From: Bacillota bacterium
Lineage (GTDB): Bacteria; Bacillota; Sulfobacillia; Sulfobacillales; Sulfobacillaceae
Length of the DNA stretch: 64,000 nt
Assembly (NCBI GenBank): GCA_021820485.1
Contig: JAKADO010000002.1
Coordinates: 1-64,000 of the forward strand
Direction: 5' to 3'
A model generated the notes under the pieces. The model did not search any database. It was not told the DNA's origin and worked only from the letters and a program-made list of their open reading frames with translations. The translations under genes were made by a program, and so were the position numbers. Numbering within the stretch: position 1 is the stretch's first letter; each line of letters starts with the position of its first letter. This document shows positions 7,526-16,584 of this stretch, piece by piece.

Positions 7526-8674
7526 TTACGCCGATTCATACACTCCATGGCCGCCGATCCACACCTTCTGGACCCGCGCCTGAATGGATGTCAAGGGGTT
7601 GTCGGACCACAACACCACATCGGCCTCGCGCCCCGGGGCGAGAGCACCCACGCGATCGTGAATGCCGAGGATCGTCGCTGGATGGACCGTGACGGCTTTC
7701 AGCGCATCATTCATACTCATGCCGTGGCGGGTGGCCACCCCGGCGTAAAGGGCTAGGTATTCAGAGGGGACGACCGGATGGTCGGAGGCGATGGCAACCG
7801 TAATGCCGGATTCGGCCAACCGCGCGGGGGTCCAGAAGCCCTTGTGGCGGAGTTCGGCTTTGCTGCGCGCAGAAAACGACGGCCCTGTCACAACCGGAAC
7901 GCCATAGCGGCGAATGTCCTCAATAATGAGATCCGCCTCCGTGCCATGGTCAATGACTGCGCGAACCTTGTACGGAGCCACGGTGCGCAGCGCCGTCAAA
8001 ATGTCGTCCGCGCGATGGGAGTGGATGCGGAGCGGAATGTCGCCGCGCATCACCAACCCCAATGCCTCGAGCTTCGGGTTGTACTCGGACAGTTTCTGAG
8101 GCGGCTCCAATTGATAGCGGCGGGCCCGTTCCAACCATTCCCGCAGCACCGCAGCCACCGCGGGCCGCGACCCAGGCCGGCGGTGCTGGCCGCCGTGCAC
8201 GCGGATGGGGTTTTCCCCCATGGCAACCTTCATGCCTGCCGCAGCCACCATCACCATCTCTTCCACCGTACTACCATGGAGGTGAATCACGGACCCGATG
8301 CCGCCAATCACGTTGGCCGATCCCATGGTGATAAAGGCGGTGGTCACGCCATTCCGCAGTGCTTCATGAATGGCCGGATCGCGGGGATTAATGCCGTCCA
8401 GCGCCCGAAGGTCGGCGGTCACGGGATCTGAGGTTTCGTTGACGTCTTGGCTTCCCAACGTTTCCCCGCTGGTGGAGAGTCCCACATGGCTGTGGGCATC
8501 AATCATGCCAGGGAGAATCCAACTGCCGCCGGCATCCACCACAGAAACACCAGCGGGCGGCGTGTAGTCAGATTCGACCGCTCGAATAATCCCCGCGTCG
8601 TCGATTAGGAGACCGCCCCGTTCGATATCCACGCTCTGCCCATCCCACAGCCGAGCGTTGACAATCGCCCACAT
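7526..8674 (-). CDS. metal-dependent amidohydrolase (imidazolonepropionase-like)
   Basis: Cytosolic TIM-barrel hydrolase of the amidohydrolase superfamily, 382 residues. The N-terminal beta-sandwich leads to the metal motif GMIDAHSHVG near residue 58. Further ligands are suggested by RIHSHRADD, VIDHGTE and the aspartate in IASDHPV. The C-terminal segment AVTVHPATILGIHDRVGALAPGREADVVLW is the usual closing sandwich. Its ATG overlaps the asparaginase stop (TAATG), so it is translationally coupled to that gene. The neighbours cleave amide bonds of glutamine/asparagine derivatives, so a related C-N substrate is likely. The exact substrate is unknown. Confidence 0.85.
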   Translation of the reverse strand: MWAIVNARLWDGQSVDIERGGLLIDDAGIIRAVESDYTPPAGVSVVDAGGSWILPGMIDAHSHVGLSTSGETLGSQDVNETSDPVTADLRALDGINPRDPAIHEALRNGVTTAFITMGSANVIGGIGSVIHLHGSTVEEMVMVAAAGMKVAMGENPIRVHGGQHRRPGSRPAVAAVLREWLERARRYQLEPPQKLSEYNPKLEALGLVMRGDIPLRIHSHRADDILTALRTVAPYKVRAVIDHGTEADLIIEDIRRYGVPVVTGPSFSARSKAELRHKGFWTPARLAESGITVAIASDHPVVPSEYLALYAGVATRHGMSMNDALKAVTVHPATILGIHDRVGALAPGREADVVLWSDNPLTSIQARVQKVWIGGHGVYESA

Positions 8675-9690
8675 TAGGCGAGCCTCCCGGAATTCAGCGT
8701 CATCACCACGCGGATGTCGCCGACCAGTGTGCCCGCATGGTTCCGAATGTCAGGGTGCAAGAGGGACTGCAGCTTGACCCGCTCTTCCATGCTCAGCACG
8801 CCCATTTGCTCCAAAGTGGCGGCCACCAGGGTGGGGATGACACGGCTGTTGCCGTCATCAACCTTGACGGCCAACCCAAGCCCTTTGTCGGGAATGCCCA
8901 GGCAGAACACGGCCTCGGCACCGCCTTTGGAGACAAACCGGTGTCCCGTTGCCTCGGCGAGCGTCACCTCCAACCGTCCGGTGCCTGACACCAATTCCGG
9001 ATGCATGCGCATCGCTTCGCTCACAATCATGGCCGCCCCCGCCTTGGCCGGATCTAAACCGCGCGGATCCACCAGGCGTGCAAAACTGTAAGCCATCCGG
9101 GTCAATGGCAGGTAGAAGCACGGAACACCGCAACCGTCCACGCCGGTATACAGTTCGGACTCATCCATGCCCGTCATATAGGCGACGTTCTTGCGGATCG
9201 CTTGCTGTACGGGATGGTCCGGCTTCTCGTATCCCGCCAGCGGCGCATTGAGCCCTCGGGCCAAGGTAAGCATGCCGGTGTGCTTGCCGCTGCAGTTGTT
9301 GTGCAGCACAAAGGGCTCTTCCCCACGGGCCACCAAAGCCAGCGCGGATTCGCGGTGGCTGGGCGGATGGACGCCGCAGATGAGGTCTTCGGGCGTTGCG
9401 TCAATGCGCTTCAAGAGATCCTGCACCAATTCCACATGCATGGCCTCGCCGCCATGGGAGGCGCAGGAAATCGCCACTTCTCGAGCGCCGAAACGGTACC
9501 GCTCAGCCGCCCCCGATTCAACAATCGGCATGGCTTGAAACGGCTTGGCGCTGGAGCGCCAAAACGTCGCGCGACCCGGGTCCCCAAACCAGTAACGGAC
9601 CTGTCCTAGACTGTCCACAACAGCCACGTCAGCTCGGACGCGGCTTTCCATGCGATCACCACGCCAGAGTTCAATCGCTATTTCCGACAT
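8674..9690 (-). CDS. type II (Rhizobium-type) L-asparaginase
   Basis: Asparaginase_II-family enzyme (PF06089), unrelated in sequence to E. coli AnsA/AnsB, hydrolysing L-asparagine to aspartate and ammonia. Family motifs are all visible in order: SSAKPFQAMP near residue 45, ISCASHGGE near 75, LHNNCSGKHTGM near 128, and GVDGCGVPCF near 183. The start is set at the ATG at 9690 (MSEIAIELW), which has AGGAGGGG just upstream; a much longer frame exists but its extra 96 residues are out-of-frame shadow of the peptidase gene. The gene overlaps the preceding peptidase C26 by 20 bases and the following amidohydrolase by one. No signal peptide. Confidence 0.92.
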   Translation of the reverse strand: MSEIAIELWRGDRMESRVRADVAVVDSLGQVRYWFGDPGRATFWRSSAKPFQAMPIVESGAAERYRFGAREVAISCASHGGEAMHVELVQDLLKRIDATPEDLICGVHPPSHRESALALVARGEEPFVLHNNCSGKHTGMLTLARGLNAPLAGYEKPDHPVQQAIRKNVAYMTGMDESELYTGVDGCGVPCFYLPLTRMAYSFARLVDPRGLDPAKAGAAMIVSEAMRMHPELVSGTGRLEVTLAEATGHRFVSKGGAEAVFCLGIPDKGLGLAVKVDDGNSRVIPTLVAATLEQMGVLSMEERVKLQSLLHPDIRNHAGTLVGDIRVVMTLNSGRLA

Positions 9691-10420
9691 TCGTTCCCCT
9701 CCTGGCCCGATAGGCAGAGCATGCATCGACAAAGTGCTTGAAGAGACGTTCCGCCACCTGTTGGCTGGCCACCAGATCCTCCGGGTGCCACTGCACCCCC
9801 AAGAGAAAGCGATCCCCAGGATATTCCATTGCTTCCACAATGCCATCCGGCGCCACAGCCGCGACCCGCCACCCCTCCGGCACACGCTCAATCGCTTGAT
9901 GGTGGAAGGAGTTGACCTTAAAGCGAGATTCGCCCACGATGGCCCCAACCGTGCTCCCCATGTCCACTTCCACGTCATGGGTGACTTCCTCGCGGGCCTG
10001 CTTTTGGCTGTGCTTGACGCGGGAGTCGGGACGAACCGACGGGATGTCTTGAATCAGCGTGCCGCCGAATCCGACCGCCAGCGCCTGTACCCCGCGGCAG
10101 ATCCCAAAGGTTGGCAAATCCAGCCGATTCGCCTCCGCCAAAAAAGCCAATTCACTGGCGTCACGCTCTTTGGAAACACCCGACCAATCGGTGCCTTGGT
10201 CCGACGCGCCAAAGCGCCCCGGATCAAAATCGCCGCCGCCGGTTAACAACAAGCCGTCACAGCGACGCAAAAGTTCCACACTCTCCGGCAAATTGGCCAA
10301 AAGCACCGGAATGCCTCCGGCTTGCGCAATCGCCAGGGTATAGGTGGTGCGAACAAAATCGCGGGCATAGTTTTCATAACCGTGGTCTTGCGACATCGAA
10401 ATTCCCACCAGCGGCTTCAT
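9671..10420 (-). CDS. peptidase C26 / gamma-glutamyl-GABA hydrolase-like class I glutamine amidotransferase
   Basis: PuuD-like hydrolase of 249 residues that cleaves gamma-glutamyl amide bonds. The catalytic triad is visible: nucleophile in FGICRGVQALAVGFGG near residue 107 and the His-Glu pair in GVQWHPED near residue 217. The N-terminal TGGGDFDP segment is typical of the family. It opens a three-gene leftward unit (C26 peptidase, asparaginase, amidohydrolase) that could degrade gamma-glutamyl or asparaginyl compounds for nitrogen. The substrate is inferred from family only; a role in cell-wall or polyamine turnover is possible. Confidence 0.88.
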   Translation of the reverse strand: MKPLVGISMSQDHGYENYARDFVRTTYTLAIAQAGGIPVLLANLPESVELLRRCDGLLLTGGGDFDPGRFGASDQGTDWSGVSKERDASELAFLAEANRLDLPTFGICRGVQALAVGFGGTLIQDIPSVRPDSRVKHSQKQAREEVTHDVEVDMGSTVGAIVGESRFKVNSFHHQAIERVPEGWRVAAVAPDGIVEAMEYPGDRFLLGVQWHPEDLVASQQVAERLFKHFVDACSAYRARRGTNVGNSD

Positions 10421-10469
10421 GCGGAGTTCCCCCCAATCAGTATGGCAACGCGGGTTCGCGCTGCTGGGA

Positions 10470-10835
10470 CTACAGTTCCGTTAGTCCTAAACTAATCATA
10501 ATCGCTTGATTGACCCGAGCCATCGTTTCATGGTTTAAATGGGCAATTCGCTCGCGAAGCCGCCTTTTGTCAATTGTGCGGATTTGTTCGAGCAGAATGA
10601 CCGAATCACGGTCAAGACTGGACTCCGTCGCCTTGACCTCAACATGAATAGGCAACCGCGCCTTGAGAACTTGGGACGTGACTGCACAGACGATGGTCGT
10701 CGGGCTGTAGCGGTTGCCGATGTCGTTTTGCAAAATCAGGACAGGACGCACGCCACCCTGCTCGGATCCCACGACCGGCGAAAGATCCGCAAAAAAAATG
10801 TCGCCCCGGCGTAATTGAATCTCAGAACCGGCCAC
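10470..10835 (-). CDS. mazF: MazF/EndoA-family endoribonuclease toxin
   Basis: RNA-cleaving toxin of the type II MazEF/NdoA system, 121 residues as in Bacillota EndoA. It has [30 protein letters not shown], with the conserved basic and Pro residues of the active groove, the TSQ loop (VCAVTSQ) and the closing IMISLGL. It follows the antitoxin by 4 bases. Placement next to alr is the standard Bacillota arrangement (alr, antitoxin, toxin). Chromosomal stress-response function is expected, not plasmid maintenance. Confidence 0.95.
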   Translation of the reverse strand: MAGSEIQLRRGDIFFADLSPVVGSEQGGVRPVLILQNDIGNRYSPTTIVCAVTSQVLKARLPIHVEVKATESSLDRDSVILLEQIRTIDKRRLRERIAHLNHETMARVNQAIMISLGLTEL

Positions 10836-10839
10836 GACA

Positions 10840-11085
10840 CTATTCCTTTGGAAGTCCTACGAGGTCCCAGCGTTCTTCGGCGAGTGCCGAATTCAAAAAT
10901 CCCATTTCCTGGTATCCCTCAATCAATGCTTGGCGGATCTCCTGTCGTCTTTGTTCGGCAAGGTAATATTCGACACTTTCACGGATAAGTTCGCTGCGAT
11001 GCCGTCCTTCACCCGACGCCACTTGATCCAAAGCATCTACGAGATGATGCGGTAACCGGACCACCACACGGCGGCTTTCTGTCAA
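10840..11085 (-). CDS. mazE: MazE/EndoAI-family ribbon-helix-helix antitoxin
   Basis: Small DNA-binding antitoxin. The ribbon strand is [19 protein letters not shown], followed by the helix pair [26 protein letters not shown]; the C-terminal tail ([15 protein letters not shown]) would wrap the toxin. The start is chosen at TTG 11085 because GAGGTG lies six bases upstream; an in-frame GTG at 11094 is the alternative. A strong promoter lies 34 bp upstream and the operon is probably autorepressed by MazE-MazF. Confidence 0.92.
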   Translation of the reverse strand: MTESRRVVVRLPHHLVDALDQVASGEGRHRSELIRESVEYYLAEQRRQEIRQALIEGYQEMGFLNSALAEERWDLVGLPKE

Positions 11086-11118
11086 AACGCCCACCTCTTT
11101 TTCCCGTATCTGGTTGCT

Positions 11119-11147
11119 ATTATATCTTTCGCCGAATTCAGGGTCAA
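11119..11147 (-). promoter_or_regulatory. mazEF promoter
   Basis: Minus-strand TTGACC (11147-11142), exact 17-bp spacer and a perfect TATAAT (11124-11119), 34-38 bases before the mazE start. One of the best sigma-A promoters in the window. It separates mazEF from alr, which ends at 11166. Confidence 0.85.
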
Positions 11148-11165
11148 CGCAGTCCCCATCCCGCT

Positions 11166-12305
11166 TTATGCCATTTCCTGCGAGGTATTGCCGAGGTATC
11201 GGCGTGCCACGCGGTCGCTGATTCCGGTAAGAATTTCATAGGCGATGGTATCCGCCCAGACGGCTACTTCGTGCACCGTAATCGCCGAACCTCCATCCTC
11301 GCCAATCAGTATTGCCCGATCCCCCGCTTGCACGGCGACCCCATCAGGGACCATGACGGTGGTCTGATCCATGGACACGCGCCCTGCCACCGGACACCGA
11401 TGGCCGTGAATAAGGACCTCGGCCCGATTGGACAGCGACCGCCGAAAACCATCAGCGTAACCAATCGCCAAAGTGGCGATGGTGCAATCCGAAGGCGCCG
11501 CAAACGTCCCGCCATAGCCAATTCGCGTCCCTTGGGCCACCCGTTTGACTAGGGTTACCGAAGTCTCCCACGATAATGCCGGCTCCAAGGGCGGCGAACC
11601 GGGATATTGGACCGCGCCATAGAGACCGATGCCAATGCGCACCATCCCGAAATGCGTGCCGGGGTAGCGCAGGGCCGCGGCCGAATTGGCCAGGTGAAGG
11701 ATAGGCGGCAGGGTATATTCCGAGGCGCGGAGAGATTCGATGACGTCTAGGAATTGACTCAACTGGGCCCGCGTCGTTTCGTCCTCAGGCCCGTCGCTGT
11801 CGGCCAGGTGGGACATCAGTCCCTGCCAGACCACCCGACCGTCGGAGAGGCGCGGTGCCCACTCTGTGACCACGCTGGCAGACGCCACCCCCAATCGGCC
11901 CATGCCGGTGTCAACCTTGAGGTGCACCCGCGGCTTCTTTCCTAGGCGCTCGCCGCAGTCCACCGCCGACTGCCACGCGGAGAGGTCGGAGATGGTCACA
12001 TCCAAGTCCTCTTCGATGGCGAGCTCCATTTGCTGCGGATTGCTGGATCCCAGCACCAGCACTGGCACAGCAATTCCCGCACGGCGAAGCTCGCGGCCCT
12101 CTTCCGCCACCGCCACGCCCAGCCAATTGGCCCCGGCGCCTATCGCTGCACGCGCTGTCGGAATCGCCCCATGTCCGTAGCCGTTCGCCTTGACGACCGC
12201 CATCATGGCTGCCCCAGGATGAAGGCGCTCGCGGAACACGCCCACATTATGGGCAATGGCGGAGAGATTAATCGTGGCCTTTGTGGCGCGCAAATCTGCT
12301 GTCAT
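11166..12305 (-). CDS. alr: alanine racemase
   Basis: PLP enzyme making D-alanine for peptidoglycan (and, in spore formers, influencing germination by removing L-alanine). The PLP lysine is in AVVKANGYGHGA near residue 40; the second catalytic residue, a tyrosine, is in RIGYGGTF near residue 265, with the RVSMDQTTV motif after it. At 379 residues it is full length. It lies between nnrE-nnrD and mazEF, the typical Bacillota neighbourhood. The downstream mazEF pair has its own promoter. Confidence 0.96.
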   Translation of the reverse strand: MTADLRATKATINLSAIAHNVGVFRERLHPGAAMMAVVKANGYGHGAIPTARAAIGAGANWLGVAVAEEGRELRRAGIAVPVLVLGSSNPQQMELAIEEDLDVTISDLSAWQSAVDCGERLGKKPRVHLKVDTGMGRLGVASASVVTEWAPRLSDGRVVWQGLMSHLADSDGPEDETTRAQLSQFLDVIESLRASEYTLPPILHLANSAAALRYPGTHFGMVRIGIGLYGAVQYPGSPPLEPALSWETSVTLVKRVAQGTRIGYGGTFAAPSDCTIATLAIGYADGFRRSLSNRAEVLIHGHRCPVAGRVSMDQTTVMVPDGVAVQAGDRAILIGEDGGSAITVHEVAVWADTIAYEILTGISDRVARRYLGNTSQEMA

Positions 12306-12347
12306 GAGTCAGACCCCTTCTGTGTCCAAGAATGCGCTTCTTCATCT

Positions 12348-13853
12348 CTACCAACGGCGCACCGCATGAGGCTCCTCCGCTTGATCAATCCGCTTGGCGG
12401 CAGCACCAATCCAATCCCAGAGATCGACCGACGTCAGCGCCATGCCCAAGGCTTGGCCGCCGAGTTCCCCGGCCCACCCGTGCCAGTACGCACCCAGCGC
12501 CAATGCCGAGGGACCATCCAACCCGCCTGCCAAAAGGCGGGCGATAATGCCACTCAGCACGTCGCCGCTGCCCGCTGTGGCCAGCGCCGAATCCCCTGTG
12601 GGATTTACCCAAATGTGCCCTTCACTGCCGATCAAGCTAAAGCGCCCCTTCAGCAGCACCGGAGCCGCCGCCTTCTTCACAGCAGCCAATACGGCCCCGC
12701 GGCGGTTCTGATTCACTGCCGCCGCATCCTGATTGAGCCACGCCCCCATTTCCCCGGCGTGGGGCGTCATGACCCAGCGGGACGGGAGAGCGCAGTTCAA
12801 CGAGGCGGCCAAGCGGATGCCATCCGCATCCAGCACTGTCGGCCGGTTGAGTGCCATGAGTTCCAACAAGAGGCGCGGATCGCTGCGGCGCCCCAATCCC
12901 GGCCCCACCACCAACGCATCGGCGGAAGCCGCGTGCTTCGCCAAACGAGCGCTCCACACCAAGTCCCCTGCGGCACTCTCCGGAACACCATGCACAATGA
13001 GAGCGGCCGATGCAGTGACCCGGCCCAAGGCACTCTCCGGAACCACGACTTCCACGATCCCCGCCCCGGATTTGAGAGCCCCCATGGCGGCCAAAAAGGG
13101 CGCACCTGGCATATCCCGAGACCCGCCCACCACCACGACCCGTCCCCGGCGATATTTGTGGGCCAATGAGCCCACCTGCGGCATCCAGCTCCGGGCGGAG
13201 TGGGCATCAATCCAGTGGGCGTCCGCCGGCCCATCCAACCCGATGTCGGCAATGACCAAAGAGCCTGTCTGATCCGCCCCGGGATAGCTCACGTGTCCCC
13301 ATTTAAGGCCTCCCATCGCCAACGTGGCCAAGGAGTTCAGGCGCGGCCCCTCATATTGCCCTGTGTTGGTGTCCACGCCGCTGGGCAAATCGGTATGCAC
13401 CACGGCCACTGCCTCACCGGCCAACTGGTGCAGCCAGGGAGCGGCTGGACTCTCCATCACCGAACCATGAAATCCTGTGCCATAGATGGAATCCACGACA
13501 AGAGCCGCACGGCTCAATTCTGTCTGGGCCGCGACGCCCTCCAGGACGCGAACCCCCTGCACCTTGGCGGCCCGCACCCAATTCTCAGCCTCAGGAAACC
13601 GCGGCTCCGCCACGGGAATCACCGATACGGGCCTAAACTGCGCCAAATAGCGCGCGGCGACCCATCCATCGCCTCCATTGGATCCCGGCCCTGTCAAAAT
13701 CACGATGGGCCCGTCAGGCACCAGCGAGCGAACAAAACGTCCCAATTGAAACCCGGCCACCGACAAGAGGCCCGCATAGGCGACGCCCGCCTCGACCGCT
13801 CGACGGTCGGCCACACGCGCCTCCTCAAGCGTCCATACCGGCTGCCGCATCAA
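12348..13853 (-). CDS. nnr: bifunctional NAD(P)H-hydrate epimerase / ADP-dependent dehydratase
   Basis: Repairs hydrated NAD(P)H. The N-terminal epimerase domain (about residues 1-210) carries LTGPGSNGGDGWVAARYL and DSIYGTGFHG; the C-terminal kinase-like dehydratase domain (about 220-500) carries GGSRDMPGAPFLAAMGALKSG, VGPGLGR, VLDADG, TPHAGEMGAWL, and the catalytic-region ATAGSGDVLSGIIA. The 501-residue length fits the fused form. Its ATG overlaps the acpS stop by 4 bases. Part of the acpS-nnr-alr cluster common in Bacillota. Confidence 0.95.
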   Translation of the reverse strand: MMRQPVWTLEEARVADRRAVEAGVAYAGLLSVAGFQLGRFVRSLVPDGPIVILTGPGSNGGDGWVAARYLAQFRPVSVIPVAEPRFPEAENWVRAAKVQGVRVLEGVAAQTELSRAALVVDSIYGTGFHGSVMESPAAPWLHQLAGEAVAVVHTDLPSGVDTNTGQYEGPRLNSLATLAMGGLKWGHVSYPGADQTGSLVIADIGLDGPADAHWIDAHSARSWMPQVGSLAHKYRRGRVVVVGGSRDMPGAPFLAAMGALKSGAGIVEVVVPESALGRVTASAALIVHGVPESAAGDLVWSARLAKHAASADALVVGPGLGRRSDPRLLLELMALNRPTVLDADGIRLAASLNCALPSRWVMTPHAGEMGAWLNQDAAAVNQNRRGAVLAAVKKAAAPVLLKGRFSLIGSEGHIWVNPTGDSALATAGSGDVLSGIIARLLAGGLDGPSALALGAYWHGWAGELGGQALGMALTSVDLWDWIGAAAKRIDQAEEPHAVRRW

Positions 13854-14254
13854 TTGTCATCCCCTGCGGGAATCAAGAGCACCATGGCCACGGCAAAGGC
13901 TTCCTCATGACTTAGCGAAAGTTGTACCCGAAAGCCCTCCGTTCCCAGCCAATCCGCCAACGGCCCGTACACCGCCACCTGAGGGGCTTGCCCGGGCACA
14001 CGCCGCACTTCAATGTCATGATACCTGCTGCCTCGAAGCCCCCCAGCCGCCTTAATGACCGCTTCCTTCGCGGCGAACCGGCTGGCCAGGCGAGGCCAGC
14101 GCTGACGTCCAGCACCGGCATCGGCAAGCTCCCCGGCGGTGAACAAGCGCAAAAGCGCGTCGGGGCGCCTAACGCACAGCGCCTGCACGCGCGCCACCGC
14201 CGTAATGTCCACGCCTAATCGCTCAACTAGGGCTTTTCCGCCGTGATGCCCCAT
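13850..14254 (-). CDS. acpS: holo-[acyl-carrier-protein] synthase
   Basis: Transfers 4'-phosphopantetheine from CoA to ACP, activating fatty-acid synthesis. The two Mg/CoA motifs are clear: RLGVDITAVARV near the N terminus and RFAAKEAVIKAAGG in the middle; SLSHEEAFAVAMVLL closes the fold. The start is uncertain: the ATG at 14254 has AGGA eight bases upstream and is used here, while one at 14275 is possible. The 5' end overlaps the methyltransferase upstream by up to 28 bases in another frame. Translationally coupled to nnr downstream. Confidence 0.93.
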   Translation of the reverse strand: MGHHGGKALVERLGVDITAVARVQALCVRRPDALLRLFTAGELADAGAGRQRWPRLASRFAAKEAVIKAAGGLRGSRYHDIEVRRVPGQAPQVAVYGPLADWLGTEGFRVQLSLSHEEAFAVAMVLLIPAGDDN

Positions 14255-14838
14255 GTCACCGGTCCTGCCTTCCATCGATCCACCACCCGAAACCCCGCTT
14301 GGGTGACCTCTTGAGTCACTTCATCCGGAGACATGCGCACTTCTTGGGGAGGGCCCATGTCCGTGTCCTCCTTCTCCCAATCGACAATAATCCAGGTCGC
14401 TCCCGATTTCAGGATGCGAAGCATCTCCCGGATCGCTTTCCGCCGGTCATGCACATCATGGTACATCGTGTGCCAGACGATGCGATCCAGGTAGTCATCG
14501 GGGAGTCCAGTGCTTTCCGCAGCAGCCACCAGGGTTTCAATTTGGCTCAGCCCTTCGCGGTCAGCACGTTCGCGAATGGATGAAATCCCCTGTTCACTGG
14601 GATCAATCGCTAAGACGCGGCCGCTCTGTCCCACCGCAACCGCCAAAGGAAAGGTCAGCCATCCAAGGCCGGCTCCCACGTCGGCTACGCGTCCCCCAAA
14701 GGGAGCATTGATGGCCGCCATAACCGGCCCACGCGGCATCCACTGCTCGCGATCGGGATGTTGCAGTCGCTTCAACTGCTCAGCAGTCCAAGCGCCATGG
14801 TGATGGGAATGGCCGTGTTGGTGCATATCTTCGGGCAT
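14227..14838 (-). CDS. class I SAM-dependent methyltransferase with His-rich N terminus
   Basis: A 203-residue cytosolic methyltransferase of unknown substrate. The SAM motif VADVGAGLGWLTFPLA is near residue 50, the acidic motif II is VLAIDPSE, and motif post-I/IV regions DRIVWHTMYHDVHD and LRILKSGATWIIVDWEKED follow. Before the domain lies a His-rich stretch, MHQHGHSHHHG, that could bind metal. The start at 14838 is chosen for the GGAGG seven bases upstream; the frame opens further but without support. Similar proteins are often annotated as UbiE-like or arsenite-type, but no Cys motif is present. The 3' end overlaps acpS. Confidence 0.85.
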   Translation of the reverse strand: MPEDMHQHGHSHHHGAWTAEQLKRLQHPDREQWMPRGPVMAAINAPFGGRVADVGAGLGWLTFPLAVAVGQSGRVLAIDPSEQGISSIRERADREGLSQIETLVAAAESTGLPDDYLDRIVWHTMYHDVHDRRKAIREMLRILKSGATWIIVDWEKEDTDMGPPQEVRMSPDEVTQEVTQAGFRVVDRWKAGPVTWGITAEKP

Positions 14839-14978
14839 GTCTCGTCCCTCCATTGGTCTTATTTTACTGAAAATCTGTGTCTCCAGCTTACTCTTTTCCA
14901 TCGAATAGGATACTTTTGCCGCCTGATGGCCACCCTACAACCAAGTCTCTTGTCATTGTCCCTGTGGAGGTGATGATC

Positions 14979-15344
14979 ATGCGTCTCGGTGCAACAGCCA
15001 CCGTTCTGGCGATTGTCGCAAGCCTCGCCACCGCGTGCGGAGCGCTCCCCGCGACCTCCTCTTCCAACCCCGCTGCCTTGAACGGGCAGGCCCTGTACCA
15101 TGAGACTTGCGCATATTGTCACGGCGCCAATGGGCAGGGAAACGTGCGCCTTAGTGCGCCCAAATTGTGGGGGAAAGGCAATTTAATACAAGGCAGTGCC
15201 TACGACACACCGCAGGCGCTCACCCAATTCGTCAAGCGCTATATGCCGCTCCAGCCGGTGAACGGCCTCAACCCTGGCAGCCTCACCACTTCACAAGCCC
15301 AAAGTCTCGCTCAGTACATCCTGGCCCAAAACCGTGCCCACTAG
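14979..15344 (+). CDS. class I cytochrome c lipoprotein
   Basis: Membrane-anchored, outward-facing monohaem cytochrome of 121 residues. The lipobox LATAC at residues 16-20 follows a short hydrophobic signal, giving a lipidated Cys. Haem is bound at CAYCHGANGQG near residue 42, with a likely Met sixth ligand in RYMPLQP. The ATG at 14979 has GGAGG eight bases before it. It is divergent from the methyltransferase gene and converges directly on hutI with a single base between the stops. Likely an electron carrier to an oxidase or reductase; the partner is not in view. Confidence 0.9.
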   Translation: MRLGATATVLAIVASLATACGALPATSSSNPAALNGQALYHETCAYCHGANGQGNVRLSAPKLWGKGNLIQGSAYDTPQALTQFVKRYMPLQPVNGLNPGSLTTSQAQSLAQYILAQNRAH

Positions 15345-15345
15345 G

Positions 15346-16584
15346 CTACAGCACCGCGCTGTGGTTGACAGCGACGCGCTGGCCCGCGACGAAGACTTCC
15401 CGGACCAAATTGGTGCCGTAATAGTACGTTGGATAAAAATAATGGTCCGCATCCCAGATGACAAAGTCTGCGGGCTGGCCCACCTTGAGGCGCCCCGCCG
15501 CAGTCGCCCGGAGTGCCTCAGCTCCTCCACGAGTGACACTGGTCCACACTTGCTCGGGGGTGAGCGAAAGCCACGAAGCGGCCCATGGCATCAGGGCGGA
15601 CAAGGAATCGGTGGGCGACGACCCTGGGTTTCCGTCGGAGCCAATGGCCACCCAGCCCCCCGCGTCCAGCATGGCTCGGGCATTCGCCATGTGCCCGTGG
15701 TTCAAGTAGCGGGCTGTGCCGGGTAAAATCACCGCCACGACGCCCGACCGCGCCATCGCGCGGAAAGCCTCCACACTCGTAAAGGCGCAATGATCCGCGG
15801 AATCGGCTCCGAGCTCGCTGGCTAGCGCTCCTCCGCCGCCATCGGCCAATTCATCGACGTGCAGCTTGATTCGAAGTCCCAAAGCTCGGGCCTGATTGAG
15901 GTATGCGCGCGACTCTTCTACGGAGAACACCCCCGGCTCGCAAAAAATGTCCACGACCTCGGCCAATCCCTTGACTTGGGGCAAATATTCCTCAGCCAGA
16001 TACGCCAAATATGCGCCGGGCCGTCCTTCGAATTCCGGTGGGACCGCATGCGCAGCCAAAGCGGTGGGCACCACGTGCCAAGGGCCCTCTTCGGCCAACC
16101 GTTGAATGAGGGCCAGCGCTCGAAGCTCCCCGATTGCGGTGAGGTCGTAGCCTGTCTTGATTTCCAGCGTGGTGGTCCCTGCCAGGAGCGCATGGCTCAA
16201 GCGCCGCCGTGTGGCGTGCAGGAGCGCCTCGTCAGTGGCGTTCCGTGTCTTTTCCACCGTCGAGAGAATCCCGCCGCCGGCTTCCAGAATTTCGAGATAC
16301 GAACGCCCTTCCGCCCGAAGCCGCACCTCATACGACCGATCACCGGCGTAGAGCAGATGGGTGTGCGCATCCACCAATCCCGGCGACACGAGCGCTCCTT
16401 CGACGTCCAGTTCCATGCCCTCCGCGTCCACCGGCAGGTTTTGATCCGAGCCAATCCAAGCCACGATCCCGCGCTCCACCACCATGGCGGCATGTTCCAA
16501 AACCGCGAAGGCATGTGCCGGACCATCGCCATTCATCGTGAGCAGTTGGCCGATGTTCCGCACAATGAGAGATGTCTCATTCAC
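15346..16584 (-). CDS. hutI: imidazolonepropionase
   Basis: Third step of histidine breakdown: 4-imidazolone-5-propanoate to N-formimino-L-glutamate. Zinc-site residues appear in SPGLVDAHTHLLYAGDR near residue 70, KLHVDELADGGG near 235 and GSDGNPGSSP near 310. TLEIKTGYDL near residue 135 is a HutI hallmark. The GTG at 16584 is taken as start (VNETSLIVRN), since it gives the normal family length of about 412 and overlaps ftcD by 8 bases with GGGGAG upstream. Last gene of an overlapping operon with ftcD and a molybdopterin oxidoreductase. hutH and hutU are not in the window. Confidence 0.93.
   Translation of the reverse strand: MNETSLIVRNIGQLLTMNGDGPAHAFAVLEHAAMVVERGIVAWIGSDQNLPVDAEGMELDVEGALVSPGLVDAHTHLLYAGDRSYEVRLRAEGRSYLEILEAGGGILSTVEKTRNATDEALLHATRRRLSHALLAGTTTLEIKTGYDLTAIGELRALALIQRLAEEGPWHVVPTALAAHAVPPEFEGRPGAYLAYLAEEYLPQVKGLAEVVDIFCEPGVFSVEESRAYLNQARALGLRIKLHVDELADGGGGALASELGADSADHCAFTSVEAFRAMARSGVVAVILPGTARYLNHGHMANARAMLDAGGWVAIGSDGNPGSSPTDSLSALMPWAASWLSLTPEQVWTSVTRGGAEALRATAAGRLKVGQPADFVIWDADHYFYPTYYYGTNLVREVFVAGQRVAVNHSAVL

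Noticed and set aside
10470-11085. MazEF as a novel toxin-antitoxin system
   Set aside because: It is the standard chromosomal alr-linked NdoA/NdoAI pair of Bacillota.
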